DNA of 64,000 nt from Parashewanella sp965200795 (lineage in GTDB: Bacteria; Pseudomonadota; Gammaproteobacteria; Enterobacterales; Shewanellaceae): assembly GCA_965200795.1 (NCBI GenBank), contig CBDAVB010000003.1, positions 248,001 to 312,000 of the forward strand, read 5' to 3'. The notes under the pieces were generated by a model that did no database searches, was not told the DNA's origin, and saw only the letters and a list, made by a program, of their open reading frames with translations. The translations under genes and the position numbers were made by a program. Below are positions 7,973 to 17,596 of this stretch, one piece after another. The stretch's first letter is position 1; each line of letters starts with the position of its first letter.

Positions 7973-10300
7973 ATGTCTACCCCTCCATCAGCCGCAACTC
8001 CTGATATCCGCGCTGTCTGGCAATGCACAGACCAGAGCGGAGTCCGCGTTGACAGCGATAAGCCGGGAAATCCCCTGTTAGTTACCGCTGCCGGAGCTTT
8101 TGCCGTGGCGTTATCAGATCCTCAGCGGGCGCGTGATTTTGCGCAAAAACATGAATGTGATGAAGCTTTGTCTCTCTCAAGGGAAAGAGCTTTCGCTTTA
8201 ACCGGGACTGATTACTCGTTTAAATTAAAGGGAGTCAAAAAGAAGGGTAAAGAAAGTTCCCGGGACGATAAGCGCCGACAGTCCAGATCAGAGTTCGCGG
8301 TTGAAGGAGCTCTCACAGAGAGATTAAATACCCGGGCTCAGTCTATGTTAGATCAAACAATAACAAACTCAACCGTGGCGGAAGCTGTTATAAAAAATCA
8401 ATTGTCCGCGCTGATTACTCAAGCCGGTAACGCTGAGACTCCTGAGCAAATAAACCGGTTATGCGTCGGTTATTGTATTTTGTGTTATCAGTATTATGTT
8501 GATGTTTGCGTTAAGGACAAAAATCTGTCTGCCGGAATAAAATCCTGTTTCAGGGCCGGGTTATGTGAACTTATCGCAATGTACCGGAGTTTATCCTGTA
8601 ATCCCGCCCGCGCCGGCACTTGTAATAATTGGACTCAGCAATTAATTGAATGCATGCGTGCGGTTAAGCAGTCAGAGGAAACGTTAGAGCAGGGGATCGC
8701 ACAAGCCGGCCATACATTTATGACTTCAGCTTTTAGTGACATTATTCAGGGAGGTATGCAAGGTACAAATGTTAAGCAATGTCTGCAATCGAATGCTGAC
8801 TTGCTGTCGCATTTCAGCGGGCTTGACACCGGTGATAAAACCAACTTTTCCCGCTGGTTTGCCGAGTATATTTTTGGCTTGTCCAGTTCAAAGGCGCAAA
8901 TTGAAGTCGCAAACGCTGAGGCAAAATTGCAAGAACTGAGCTTACGCACCGGCACACAGAAGAGACAGGGAGCAATTGATAAACACAATTTAACAATAAA
9001 GTTACACTCAGAAGAAGCCGAGCTGTTAGCGGATGCCGAGGCTGCCGGGAGACTGCAGACGATGGCGGGTTTTAACTCTTCTGTGATTGAATCTCAGCTT
9101 TGGTTTGATTGGCGGCAAATGGCAAAGTTACTTATTTTGGTTTGTAAAGACAGAACAAGGCTTGATAGTGAGGGTAAAGGACAGCGGGTAAACTTGGTTC
9201 AGGAACTCAAAAGTGAGTATCTGAAAATCAGTTCGGGCGTTAAAAGAGGGGGGTTAAAACAAGAGCCGGATTCAAAATCAGAAACTGATTTTAACAGAAT
9301 GTATTTTAAGCTGTTGCTGGAAACCTTTCCTATCAGCGTTTTTGATCAATGCGTCGCGGGGCGATTTGATTTGATTTCGCCTCAGTTCTTTGAGTCTGCC
9401 GACGCATTCGGGGATATTATTCATTACTGCATTTTACATGCTCATGTAACGCCCGCGGAACACAGGGGATCAATCGTAGAGGCTTGTAAGACTTTGCGCT
9501 ACTTCGGGGGTAATGTTAATCCGAAAGCCGCCGCGGTAAAAAAGCTCATATCAGTTGCTCAATCCCCCTTCAGCCAGTCGTTTCTGTCCGAGCTGTACCA
9601 GCAGCAACATGTTCCCTTGTTTGTAAAGCTGGTCACAAGTTATCCGAAACTACTCAGCGCTGAAGAGCTGCGGGCAATATATGAGACCTGTTCTGATTTT
9701 TTGGTAAAAAATATTGACGCCAGACTATTGATGAATGATTTGCTGTTTGAATGCAATATAAATGTAAAACCTATGTCGCTGTTCTCGTTAGGCGAACAGA
9801 CGTTCAAAGCTATCCGTGAGATGTTCAAAGGTATTCATGAATTGATTTTGAGACGGCATTACCTTTGCTTAACGGCTAACAGTTTTACCACCGGAGATAA
9901 TGCGGACGCGGGCGTAAAACTCAAAGATCCGGTCTTTTGTGATTTTGACTTCTCCAGCCATGACGCGCAGTTTTTAGCCGCTTTAAATATCTGTCTCGGG
10001 TTTGTGGGCGCATTTTTAGAAATCGACGGCTTTGAGTCGGAAGAAAAAGAAGATTATAACCTTAAGTTGCGCAATGAGCTTTATATATTGCAACACCGGC
10101 TGACAGCTATCGGTCAGAAACACTTAATTAACACACAACCTTTTCTCAAAGAAGGAAAGGTTTTCGGAGCTCAGTTTTTCGTCCGGCCGAAAACGAGGAG
10201 AATGGTTGTTAATACGGATGTTTTCCAGAAAAGAGGCGGAAAGTGGCTCTTTGAGCGGGATAACCTTATGAATCCGAAATGCCCCCCGGCTAAACCCTGA
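7973..10300 (+). CDS. unrecognised 775-residue protein
   Basis: I do not recognise this protein. It is a long, undamaged frame starting at an ATG preceded by GAGAGTT. There is no signal peptide or clear membrane segment. Residues ~85-115 are very basic and polar (KKKGKESSRDDKRRQSRSE). A cysteine-rich stretch spans ~160-230 (CVGYCILCYQYYVDVC). Residues ~320-365 are Ala/Glu/Lys-rich and could form a coiled coil. The rest is predicted by eye to be mostly helical and soluble. It lies alone between a dead transposase and the conserved yjeH region, has a long leader, and no partner gene. Size, solitary position and lack of known motifs would fit a secreted or host-directed protein, but that is speculation. 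Confidence 0.7.
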   Translation: MSTPPSAATPDIRAVWQCTDQSGVRVDSDKPGNPLLVTAAGAFAVALSDPQRARDFAQKHECDEALSLSRERAFALTGTDYSFKLKGVKKKGKESSRDDKRRQSRSEFAVEGALTERLNTRAQSMLDQTITNSTVAEAVIKNQLSALITQAGNAETPEQINRLCVGYCILCYQYYVDVCVKDKNLSAGIKSCFRAGLCELIAMYRSLSCNPARAGTCNNWTQQLIECMRAVKQSEETLEQGIAQAGHTFMTSAFSDIIQGGMQGTNVKQCLQSNADLLSHFSGLDTGDKTNFSRWFAEYIFGLSSSKAQIEVANAEAKLQELSLRTGTQKRQGAIDKHNLTIKLHSEEAELLADAEAAGRLQTMAGFNSSVIESQLWFDWRQMAKLLILVCKDRTRLDSEGKGQRVNLVQELKSEYLKISSGVKRGGLKQEPDSKSETDFNRMYFKLLLETFPISVFDQCVAGRFDLISPQFFESADAFGDIIHYCILHAHVTPAEHRGSIVEACKTLRYFGGNVNPKAAAVKKLISVAQSPFSQSFLSELYQQQHVPLFVKLVTSYPKLLSAEELRAIYETCSDFLVKNIDARLLMNDLLFECNINVKPMSLFSLGEQTFKAIREMFKGIHELILRRHYLCLTANSFTTGDNADAGVKLKDPVFCDFDFSSHDAQFLAALNICLGFVGAFLEIDGFESEEKEDYNLKLRNELYILQHRLTAIGQKHLINTQPFLKEGKVFGAQFFVRPKTRRMVVNTDVFQKRGGKWLFERDNLMNPKCPPAKP

Positions 10301-10482
10301 GCTTAACTTGATGAATCAAAACGTGCTGTCGCGAACTCAGGAAACTGTCCCGGAATAACCGCCCGATTCGTCACCGCTTAACAGTGCCGGTATCAAGGCG
10401 CGGAAAATAACTCAACTTATCTTTATAATCTCCGCAATTGCAGTTGCGCCCGCTCACGGGCAGGAAAAGGGTTTTTTAAAGA

Positions 10483-11733
10483 ATGAAATCAAGGATAGGA
10501 CGCTGGCAAGGCGCGGGATTAATGGCTACCACATTGCTGGGCACAGGTGTGTTTATTTTACCGCAAATGACGGTGGACGTAGCCGGTAAAGGCGCTCTGT
10601 GGGCCTGGCTGGCGCTGACGATAACCATTATTCCCGTGTCGCTGATTTTCGGTAAGCTCGCCAGTGTTCACCCGCACGCGGCCGGTCCGGCGTACTTTAC
10701 TGAAAAAGCTTTCGGTCGTACTTTAGGGCATACCGTCGGGCTGATTTTCTTATTCGTGGTGCCGGTCGGTTCTCCGGCGGCAATTTTGATAACCTTTCAA
10801 TTTGTTGATGCTTTATTCCCCGTCTCCGGACTGAGGCGGTTATTTTCAGAGCTCGTTTTGATTTCAGGGCTGTTTATTATAGGGCGTCAGGGTCTGCGGG
10901 TATCGGCGAAGGTGCAGTTCGGGCTGACGCTCGCCGTTGTGACCATTGTCGGAATCTTGTTTGGCGCGCTTACCTCAAACCCCGATCAGTTTATCAGTTT
11001 AGAAACGCATCCGGCGCCGGAAATATCATTGATGTTAGCGGCCGCGGGCATGGCGTTTTGGAGCTTTCTGGGTGTTGAAGCTATGACTCACCTGGCTGAT
11101 GACTTTAAACGGCCTGAAAAAGACCTGTTACCGGCAATGATGATCGGTGTGGTACTGGTCGGCCTTGTTTATATCGCCTGCGCTTTGTTGTTATTACTGG
11201 TGTCAACGGAAGAAAATCTGGCGATGGCCGGCGTGTTTAATCAGTTACTGGGCGGGCACGGTCAGCAGATTATCGGTATTTTAGGGATCGCCAGCGGCTT
11301 AGCGACCGTTAATGTTTACTGTGCCAGCGCGGCACGTTTAACCCGCAGCTTCAGTCAGGAAGGCATTTTGCCGGCCTGGTTTGAACAGGTGAATCAGCAT
11401 AAAGTGCCTGAACGAGCGTTAGGTGTGATTTTGCTGTTAACGGCCGCGGTGTTAATCCTCACCTATGTATTTGAGCAGGATCTTGAGCGGCTGATCTCAT
11501 GGAGTAACGGCGTGTTCGTTATCATTTATTTAATGGCGATGCTGTCAGCGGTAAAACTGCTGAGCCGCAAGTACTTACCTTGGGTGATTGTCGGTTGCGG
11601 TTTCTGTATTGCGACGGGGTTCGCTTTGGGCGCGGATATGGCTTACGCCTTATTGCTGACGGCGGCGGTAATGCCGTTTTTATGGTGGCAAAGACATTAC
11701 CTGTATCGTAAAGCGACACAGATAAACGGCTGA
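10483..11733 (+). CDS. yjeH: YjeH-like amino-acid exporter (APC family)
   Basis: A 416-residue inner-membrane protein with about 12 hydrophobic segments. It matches the pattern of E. coli YjeH, an exporter of methionine and branched-chain amino acids in the APC superfamily. The N-terminal GAGLMATTLLGTGVFILPQ is the substrate-binding unwound helix 1 typical of the family. FWSFLGVEAMTHLADDFKRPEKD in the middle matches the helix 6 region. The start ATG follows a weak purine-rich stretch. It stands alone, followed by a REP-like stem-loop and 550 bp without genes. Substrate is inferred from homology. Confidence 0.8.
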   Translation: MKSRIGRWQGAGLMATTLLGTGVFILPQMTVDVAGKGALWAWLALTITIIPVSLIFGKLASVHPHAAGPAYFTEKAFGRTLGHTVGLIFLFVVPVGSPAAILITFQFVDALFPVSGLRRLFSELVLISGLFIIGRQGLRVSAKVQFGLTLAVVTIVGILFGALTSNPDQFISLETHPAPEISLMLAAAGMAFWSFLGVEAMTHLADDFKRPEKDLLPAMMIGVVLVGLVYIACALLLLLVSTEENLAMAGVFNQLLGGHGQQIIGILGIASGLATVNVYCASAARLTRSFSQEGILPAWFEQVNQHKVPERALGVILLLTAAVLILTYVFEQDLERLISWSNGVFVIIYLMAMLSAVKLLSRKYLPWVIVGCGFCIATGFALGADMAYALLLTAAVMPFLWWQRHYLYRKATQING

Positions 11734-11750
11734 CGATAAGTTTTCCGTCA

Positions 11751-11768
11751 CTCCGGCGAAAGCCGGAG
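11751..11768. repeat. REP-like stem-loop CTCCGGC-GAAA-GCCGGAG
   Basis: A perfect 7-bp stem with a GAAA tetraloop, 18 bp after the yjeH stop. A variant with one mismatch lies at 7569-7586, and a shorter GCCGGC/GCCGGT relative at about 54517-54535. It may aid transcription termination or protect mRNA ends; there is no T-run. Confidence 0.5.
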
Positions 11769-12281
11769 ATGATGTTACAGATACAAGCCGGCGACTCAGG
11801 TTAACGCGTGTCCGGAAATAACCTTCCGATGTGTTACCGTTTTTATTGCCGCCCTCAAGGCGCGAGGAGTATCATTCAGTCACCCCTAAAAGCGGTTAAG
11901 TGACTGCACTTAATACTTGACGCTCATAAACCGGCTGCAATCACCGCCGGCGGTGTTAAAAGTAAAAATCAAATATAACAAATGGTTACTGTTGTTCAAG
12001 CCTGACTGTCAGCGATTTTTCCGCGTTTAAGAGCGCCATCGACTGAGCTGTTTAGGATTACGGGACGGTTCTTAGTTTGTCAGTTTTAAGTTTCTCAGTT
12101 GATAGCATGCGCCGGATTTATGATGACGCGTAGTTCCGGGGACCGCATCAACCGGAACTGATAGATAACAACTGATTAAACTTTACCAGTTTGCCGGCCG
12201 GGTCACGGATAAGTCATTGAAAGACGCAGTGCAAAAGTGATGAATTTTGGGTATCCTTAGCGGTCTAATTTCTTAAGTCAC
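11769..12281. other. non-coding stretch upstream of UPF0259-like gene
   Basis: About 510 bp in which I see no gene, repeat family or confident regulatory site. Confidence 0.45.
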
Positions 12282-13010
12282 ATGAGCGCCGGGAATTTCA
12301 TGTCTTTGTCAGCAATTTTAACTGAAGCATTTCACTTCTTTAAAAACCACATTCGCCAACTGGCTGTGCTACTCATGCCGTTATTATTATTACAAGTCGG
12401 TATTCAGCTATGGCTCAGCGCCGAATTCACGAAAATGGATATCGAAAAGCCGTTATTCAGTACGCCGCATTTTGTTGCCATGATGGTATTGCTTTTGATC
12501 TTTTCGCTGCTGATCGCGGTACTGACGTTATTTTTAGAAGTACGCTCTCAGGGTCATGAGCCGTCATCCGGTCAGCTGCTCAAAGCCAGTGTCAGCTTTG
12601 TTCCGCCGTTATTGCTCGCGGGCGTATTTTCGGCGTTAGCGATTTTAGCGCCTGTTATGCTGTTCGCGGCGTTCGGCCCGTTATGGCTGATCGGCTTTGC
12701 GATCAGTTTTTATGTGTTCGCACGTTTAACCTACGTGAATTTTATGGTGGTTTCCGAGCGTTTAACACCGCTTGAAGCCATTAAAGCCAGTTTTAGAATG
12801 AGCGGCCCGATTGTATTAAAAACCATTGCTATCATCAGCTTATACATTCCGCTTTCGCTGGTCGGCGGTACCTTGTCACAGCTGGCCGCGCCAGCGGGTC
12901 TGCCGTTGCAGCTTATTGTTGAGACACTGGTAGCCTTTATCGGTTTGTTTGTTAATATCGCCTTATTTCGCTTATACATGCTGAATCGAAATAAATCTCA
13001 GGTTAGCTGA
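12282..13010 (+). CDS. YciC/UPF0259-like membrane protein
   Basis: A 242-residue integral membrane protein with six hydrophobic segments. Its overall pattern (cytoplasmic helix LTEAFHFFKNH, then TM pairs, a central ARLTYVNFMVVSE and an amphipathic LTPLEAIKASFRMS) is that of the YciC/UPF0259 family, whose function is unknown. An alternative ATG at 12300 has a better ribosome site (GGGA, 5 nt before it) and may be the real start. The gene lies 28 bp before the dehydrogenase gene and may be cotranscribed with it. Confidence 0.65.
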   Translation: MSAGNFMSLSAILTEAFHFFKNHIRQLAVLLMPLLLLQVGIQLWLSAEFTKMDIEKPLFSTPHFVAMMVLLLIFSLLIAVLTLFLEVRSQGHEPSSGQLLKASVSFVPPLLLAGVFSALAILAPVMLFAAFGPLWLIGFAISFYVFARLTYVNFMVVSERLTPLEAIKASFRMSGPIVLKTIAIISLYIPLSLVGGTLSQLAAPAGLPLQLIVETLVAFIGLFVNIALFRLYMLNRNKSQVS

Positions 13011-13038
13011 TAATTAAATTTAAACTCAGGAGCAGAAC

Positions 13039-14196
13039 ATGCAAAACTTTGAACTTTATAATCCTACACGGATTTGCTTTGGAAAAGGACAAATTGAGCA
13101 GTTAGACATCTTAATACCGGCGGAAGCTAAGGTGATGATTCTATTGGGCGGCGGCAGCGCTCGCGCGACAGGCACGCTTGATGAGGTCAAAGCCGCGCTG
13201 AAACGGCGCGAGACGGTTGAGTTCAACGGTATTGAGCCGAATCCCACATACGAAACCCTGATGCGGGCGGTCGCCGCGGTGAAAGCCGAGAATGTCGATT
13301 TTCTGCTGGCCGTCGGCGGCGGCAGTGTGATTGACGGCACTAAGTTTGTCGCGGCGGCGGCACTCTTTGACGGTGATCCCTGGGACATCATGACCAGCTT
13401 CGGCGCTAAAGTAAAGGCGGCGATACCATTCGGTACCGTACTCACTCTGCCCGCGACAGGATCCGAAATGAACCGGGGCAGTGTTGTGACTCGTAAGTCA
13501 ATAAAATCCAAACTGGCGTTTATGAGTAATCACACTTATCCGCAATTTTCGGTATTAGATCCGACTAAAACCTATACCCTGCCGCAACGTCAAATCGCTA
13601 ACGGCGTGGTCGACGCGTTTGTTCATACCACTGAGCAGTATCTGACTTATCCCGTTAACGCCGCTGTGCAAGACAGATACGCTGAAGGCCTGTTGCAAAC
13701 CTTGATCGAGCAGGGTCCCAAGGCCATGGCGAACCCCGAGGATTACGAAACTCGCGCTAATATCATGTGGGCGGCGACTTCAGCGTTAAACGGCACGATC
13801 GGCGCCGGCGTTCCTCAGGACTGGGCCACGCACATGATAGGTCATGAGCTTACCGCGCTTCATGATATTGACCACGCCCGTACACTGGCTATCGTGCTTC
13901 CTTCACTTTTGCGCCATACTAAAACCACTAAGCGTGAGAAATTACTGCAATATTCAGAGCGTGTCTGGGGGCTGAAAGAAGGCTCTGATGAGGAGAGAAT
14001 CGATGTCGCGATCGATAAAACGCAGGAATTTTTTGAAAGTTTAGGCATAAGAACTCGTCTTAAAGATTACGATATCGGTGAGTCTGATCTGGATGCGCTG
14101 GTCAAACAGCTTGAAAAGCACGGTATGGCGGCATTAGGTGAGCGTCAGAATATTGATTTAGACGCGAGCCGCCAAATTCTGCAAGGGGCGCTTTAA
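13039..14196 (+). CDS. yqhD: iron-type alcohol/aldehyde dehydrogenase, YqhD-like
   Basis: 385 residues, as in E. coli YqhD, an NADPH-dependent aldehyde reductase that detoxifies short-chain and lipid-derived aldehydes. The start of YqhD is recognisable (FELYNPTRICFGKGQ). GGGSVIDGTKF is the nucleotide-binding loop. Metal ligands are expected at the Asp of NGVVDAFVH and the histidines of THMIGHELTALHDIDHARTLAIVLPS. Ribosome site AGGAG lies 9 nt before the ATG. It probably shares a transcript with the preceding membrane protein and possibly the DUF4124 gene 15 bp downstream. Confidence 0.88.
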   Translation: MQNFELYNPTRICFGKGQIEQLDILIPAEAKVMILLGGGSARATGTLDEVKAALKRRETVEFNGIEPNPTYETLMRAVAAVKAENVDFLLAVGGGSVIDGTKFVAAAALFDGDPWDIMTSFGAKVKAAIPFGTVLTLPATGSEMNRGSVVTRKSIKSKLAFMSNHTYPQFSVLDPTKTYTLPQRQIANGVVDAFVHTTEQYLTYPVNAAVQDRYAEGLLQTLIEQGPKAMANPEDYETRANIMWAATSALNGTIGAGVPQDWATHMIGHELTALHDIDHARTLAIVLPSLLRHTKTTKREKLLQYSERVWGLKEGSDEERIDVAIDKTQEFFESLGIRTRLKDYDIGESDLDALVKQLEKHGMAALGERQNIDLDASRQILQGAL

Positions 14197-14211
14197 GCTC
14201 GTTAAGGAGGA

Positions 14212-14736
14212 ATGATGCGCGGAGGATGCGGTGTTATTTTGTTCGCTGCGGCGCTGGGACTGAGTTTCAGTACCGTAGCGGCCGTTTATAAGTGGGTTGA
14301 TGAAAACGGTAAGACGCATTATTCCGATACACCCCGGGACGGCGCGCGGGTGATCACGCCGAGACCGAACACTGAAAACGCCGTCAGGTTTTCAGCGCCT
14401 CCGGCGGCTGAAGCTGACAGACAAGAGCAAACCGCTGACAAAATCCGTGTTCGGATCCTTTCTCCGCTCGATCAGCAGACCTTGCGCGACAACAGCGGTA
14501 ACTTCAAGGTTACCGCGAGCGTAACGCCGGGTAAGGCAAACATTAAGTACGTGTTACTTATTGACGGCCGGGCGTACGGGCAGCCGCAAAAAAACGGCGT
14601 ATTCAACCCGCAAGGTGTTGATCGCGGCGCTCATCGGTTACAAGTGCGGGCTGTTGACGGTCAAAATACCGTTTTAGCCTCCAGCCGTGAAATCACCGTC
14701 TACCTTCATCGTTTTTCTAACCGCTTCAATAAGTAG
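14212..14736 (+). CDS. DUF4124-domain secreted protein
   Basis: A 174-residue protein with an N-terminal signal peptide (GVILFAAALGLSFSTVAA, cleavage near residue 23) followed directly by a DUF4124 domain (VYKWVDENGKTHYSDTPRDGA). After a proline/alanine-rich linker comes an immunoglobulin-like C-terminal half (ILSPLDQQTLRDNSGNFKV). A strong Shine-Dalgarno AAGGAGG (14204-14210) is better spaced for the ATG at 14215 than for 14212. DUF4124 proteins are envelope proteins of unknown function. In this lineage the gene often precedes glnL, as here. Confidence 0.8.
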   Translation: MMRGGCGVILFAAALGLSFSTVAAVYKWVDENGKTHYSDTPRDGARVITPRPNTENAVRFSAPPAAEADRQEQTADKIRVRILSPLDQQTLRDNSGNFKVTASVTPGKANIKYVLLIDGRAYGQPQKNGVFNPQGVDRGAHRLQVRAVDGQNTVLASSREITVYLHRFSNRFNK

Positions 14737-15148
14737 AGGTATTGCGGTTTAAGCGTGTTTCATGCAAACTTGAGCCGCCCCGGAACGGTGTGCTTGCGTT
14801 AATAAGTACCCGACGAAGTAACTGACGATAAGTTTCTTCGGAATTTCGGTACTCGGATTTGGCGCGATACAAGGCGCGGCGCAGGGAGCCTAGCCGCAGC
14901 TAAGTAACCGGAGTCGCAAAGCCGTAGCGCGGTAAAGACGGGCATTAAAAAATGTCAGAAAACTTATGGTAAGCTACTTAAGTTTTCTCGCTTTTCTGAC
15001 GCCCGTCTTAAGCACTGTGCGGCGTTACTCTTGACTGAAAGACCGCCGGTATTACCTTGCGAGAGCGCCCCGCGGAGCACTTAATCTGAACGCCGCAAAT
15101 ATCGAAACTTACAGCCAGGTACTTAATCAGAGTTTATTATCAGAGTTT
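14737..15148. other. intergenic region upstream of glnL
   Basis: 412 bp without a gene. GC-rich repeat-like text (14860-14935) runs into the long imperfect hairpin at 14935-15009. I could not define a sigma-54 promoter or NtrC sites with confidence. Confidence 0.45.
14935..15009. repeat. long asymmetric hairpin upstream of glnL
   Basis: The right arm (14992-15009) is TTTTCTGACGCCCGTCTT. The left arm has both complements, AAGACGGGC (14935-14943) and GTCAGAAAA (14954-14962), separated by a 10-nt bulge ATTAAAAAAT. The stem would be 18 bp if the bulge were removed. It could be a decayed terminator or a miniature palindromic repeat. Confidence 0.55.
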
Positions 15149-16183
15149 ATGAACCCACAACAGCTTATTTCAAATATGTCGACAGCCGTATTGCTGGTTG
15201 ATGATGATCTTACGGTTCGTTTTGCTAACCCGGCCGCCGCCCAGCTGTTTAATTTAGGAATATCTAAGCTTAGCGGCGCTCAATTTACCGGTAACCTGCT
15301 GGCCTTTGAAACCGATACCTCACGGCTGAGCGAGTCGATTCAACAAGGTAAACAGCTGACGGTGAGCAATACGCTGCTGGCAACCTTAGACGGAGTCGAA
15401 CGCACGGTGGATTTAACCTTATCACCATCTGGCGGCGGTTTAGGCATCATCGAACTCAGGGTTATCGATCAGCAAAAGCAGATTGAGCGGCAGCTAAATC
15501 AGGACGCTCAGCAGCAGGCGGCATGTTTCATGGCGCGCAATCTCGCCCATGAGATTAAAAATCCGCTGGGCGGCCTCAGAGGGGCGGCGCAGTTACTGGC
15601 TAAGCAGGCGCAGGGCGCCGAGTATCAGGAATTTACCCGCATGATCATCGAGCAGGCTGACAGATTGAAAAGCCTGGTTGATAAATTACTCGGGCCGCAA
15701 AAAACCGCGCCCCGTGAATCGCGTAATATTCATCAGGTCGCCGAAAAAGTGCTTAAGCTGGTTGAGGTCACCTTACCGCAAAGTGTTACGCTCAAGCGCG
15801 ATTATGATCCGTCATTACCGGAAGTCACCATGGACGCGGCGCAAATCCAGCAGGCTTTGCTGAATCTGCTGCAAAATGCGGTGCAGGCGATAGCCGGCGG
15901 TCACGGTTGCATTACTCTGAGAACGCGTACGCGGCGTCAGTTCACCACCGGCGGTAAACGCTTCAGAACGGCAATCGAGTTGTCCGTGACCGATGACGGC
16001 CCCGGGGTTCCGGCCGAGCTGAAAGAAACGCTGTTTTATCCTATGGTGACAGGCCGGGCCGGGGGCACCGGGCTGGGATTATCCATCGCTCACAATATTG
16101 CCCGCTCACATCAAGGACGGATTGACTGCGAGTCCGCGCCGGGCAATACCGTTTTTTCATTAACCTTACCGATAACAGAGTGA
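15149..16183 (+). CDS. glnL: nitrogen-regulation sensor kinase NtrB
   Basis: 344 residues, the normal length. Cytoplasmic histidine kinase/phosphatase that, with PII protein, controls NtrC in nitrogen limitation. Order: N-terminal PAS domain (1-115, SNMSTAVLLVDDDLTVRFAN), H-box ARNLAHEIKNPLGGLRGAAQLL with the phosphorylated His at ~137, N-box LLNLLQNAVQAI, G1 VTDDGPGVP and G2 GGTGLGLSIA. All catalytic motifs are intact. It lies 7 bp before the NtrC gene, which is frameshifted, so the kinase may have lost its partner. Confidence 0.92.
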   Translation: MNPQQLISNMSTAVLLVDDDLTVRFANPAAAQLFNLGISKLSGAQFTGNLLAFETDTSRLSESIQQGKQLTVSNTLLATLDGVERTVDLTLSPSGGGLGIIELRVIDQQKQIERQLNQDAQQQAACFMARNLAHEIKNPLGGLRGAAQLLAKQAQGAEYQEFTRMIIEQADRLKSLVDKLLGPQKTAPRESRNIHQVAEKVLKLVEVTLPQSVTLKRDYDPSLPEVTMDAAQIQQALLNLLQNAVQAIAGGHGCITLRTRTRRQFTTGGKRFRTAIELSVTDDGPGVPAELKETLFYPMVTGRAGGTGLGLSIAHNIARSHQGRIDCESAPGNTVFSLTLPITE

Positions 16184-16190
16184 CAACTCA

Positions 16191-17596
16191 ATGACGGCAA
16201 AAGAACAAGTCTGGATCGCGGATGATGACAGCGCGATTCGCTGGGTGATTGAAAAGTCCCTCGCTTGCGCTGAGATCAGCTGCAGCAGTTTCGCCTCAGG
16301 CGATCGTTTATGGCAGGCGCTGGAAGTCGAGCGGCCGCGGGTCATTTTGTCCGATGTCAGAATGCCGGGCACCGGCGGCATCAGTTTGTTAGCGCGGATT
16401 CAGCGCCGCTTTCCTGAGGTTCCGGTCATCATAATGACGGCGCATTCTGATCTGGATAGCGCGGTGACCGCCTATCAGGCCGGCGCGTCTGAGTACCTCC
16501 CGAAACCCTTTGATGTCGATGAGCTCATCGCCCTGGTTAAGCGGGCTCTGGCTCTGGGTGAATCTCAGAACCCGGCTGAAAAGTCAGAGCCCGATACCGC
16601 CGCGCCGGAAATTATCGGAGCGGCGCCGCCATGCAGGAGGTATTCCGCGCCATCGGCCGCTTATCCCGTTCATCCATGAGCGTATTGATCCGCGGCCGGT
16701 CCGGCACCGGAAAGGAGCTGGTGGCGAGGGCGCTGCATAAGCACAGCCCCAGAGCGGGAAAACCCTTTGTCGCCCTTAACATGGCGGCGATCCCGGGAGA
16801 GTTGATTGAAGCTGAGCTGTTTGGTCACGAAAAAGGGGCTTTTACGGGCGCGGCTTACAGTCGTAAAGGCTGGTTTGAGCAAGCCTCAGGCGGCACGCTG
16901 TTTTTAGATGAAATCGGGGATATGCCCCTTGAAGTGCAGACCCGGCTGCTGCGGGTTTTGGCCGAAGGCAGTTTTTATCGGGTGGGAGGCGGTAAGATGG
17001 TGAGAGCGGATGTCAGGATCATCGCCGCGACCCATCAAAACCTGGAGGAAAAAGCCCGGCTCGGCGAGTTTCGTGAAGACTTATTTCATCGTTTAAACGT
17101 CATTCAAATTCAGCTGCCGGCTTTGAGTGAGCGCCGGGAAGATATTCCGGCGCTGACCGCTCATTTTCTTAAGCTCGCCGCCAATGAGCTCGGCGCGGAG
17201 GCTAAAATCGTCACTCGACCCGCGATGCGGTATTTAACGGAATTTGAATGGCCGGGCAATGTCAGGCAGCTCGAGAACGTTTGCCGCTGGCTTACCGTGA
17301 TGGCCGCCAGCCGTGAGGTCTTGGTTTCGGATTTACCGCCGGAGGTGCGACATCGGGCATCGGGCCGGGTGTCAGAGGATGAATCATCCTGGCGCCGGGC
17401 TTTGCGGCAGTGCCTGAAATCTCAGTTAAATGCCGGCGAGCATAATCTGATGAACAGTACCCTGAATGACGTGGAGCAGATATTGATCAGTGAGGCGCTG
17501 ACATTCACCGGAGGCCGTAAACAGGACGCGGCTAAGGTACTGGGATGCGGACGCAATACGCTTACCCGCAAGCTGAAACAAAGCAATCTCAGTTAA
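16191..17596 (+). pseudogene. glnG: NtrC response regulator, single frameshift
   Basis: Residues 1-~145 read in one frame: a receiver domain (VWIADDDSAIRW, phospho-Asp in ILSDVRMPG, Lys in YLPKPFD). The sigma-54 AAA+ and DNA-binding parts read in another frame from 16631: Walker A GRSGTGKE, GAFTGA, Walker B GGTLFLDEIGD, and C-terminal Fis-type helix-turn-helix QDAAKVLGCGRNTLTRKL. NtrC proteins have EIIG-x-AP-AMQEVFR here; the sequence gives APP then a -1 shift at CCGCC (16626-16631), consistent with loss of one G. As written, the gene gives only a 162-residue receiver fragment. A sequencing error is the main alternative. The end overlaps the convergent efflux gene by 8 bp. Confidence 0.85.

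Noticed and set aside
13056..13511. Minus-strand ORF of 151 residues opposite the YqhD-like gene
   Set aside because: Shadow of a strongly conserved dehydrogenase in a GC-richer region.
16600..16680. Programmed ribosomal frameshift in glnG
   Set aside because: No slippery heptamer or downstream stimulator is evident and NtrC is not known to use one; a plain 1-base deletion explains the frame change.
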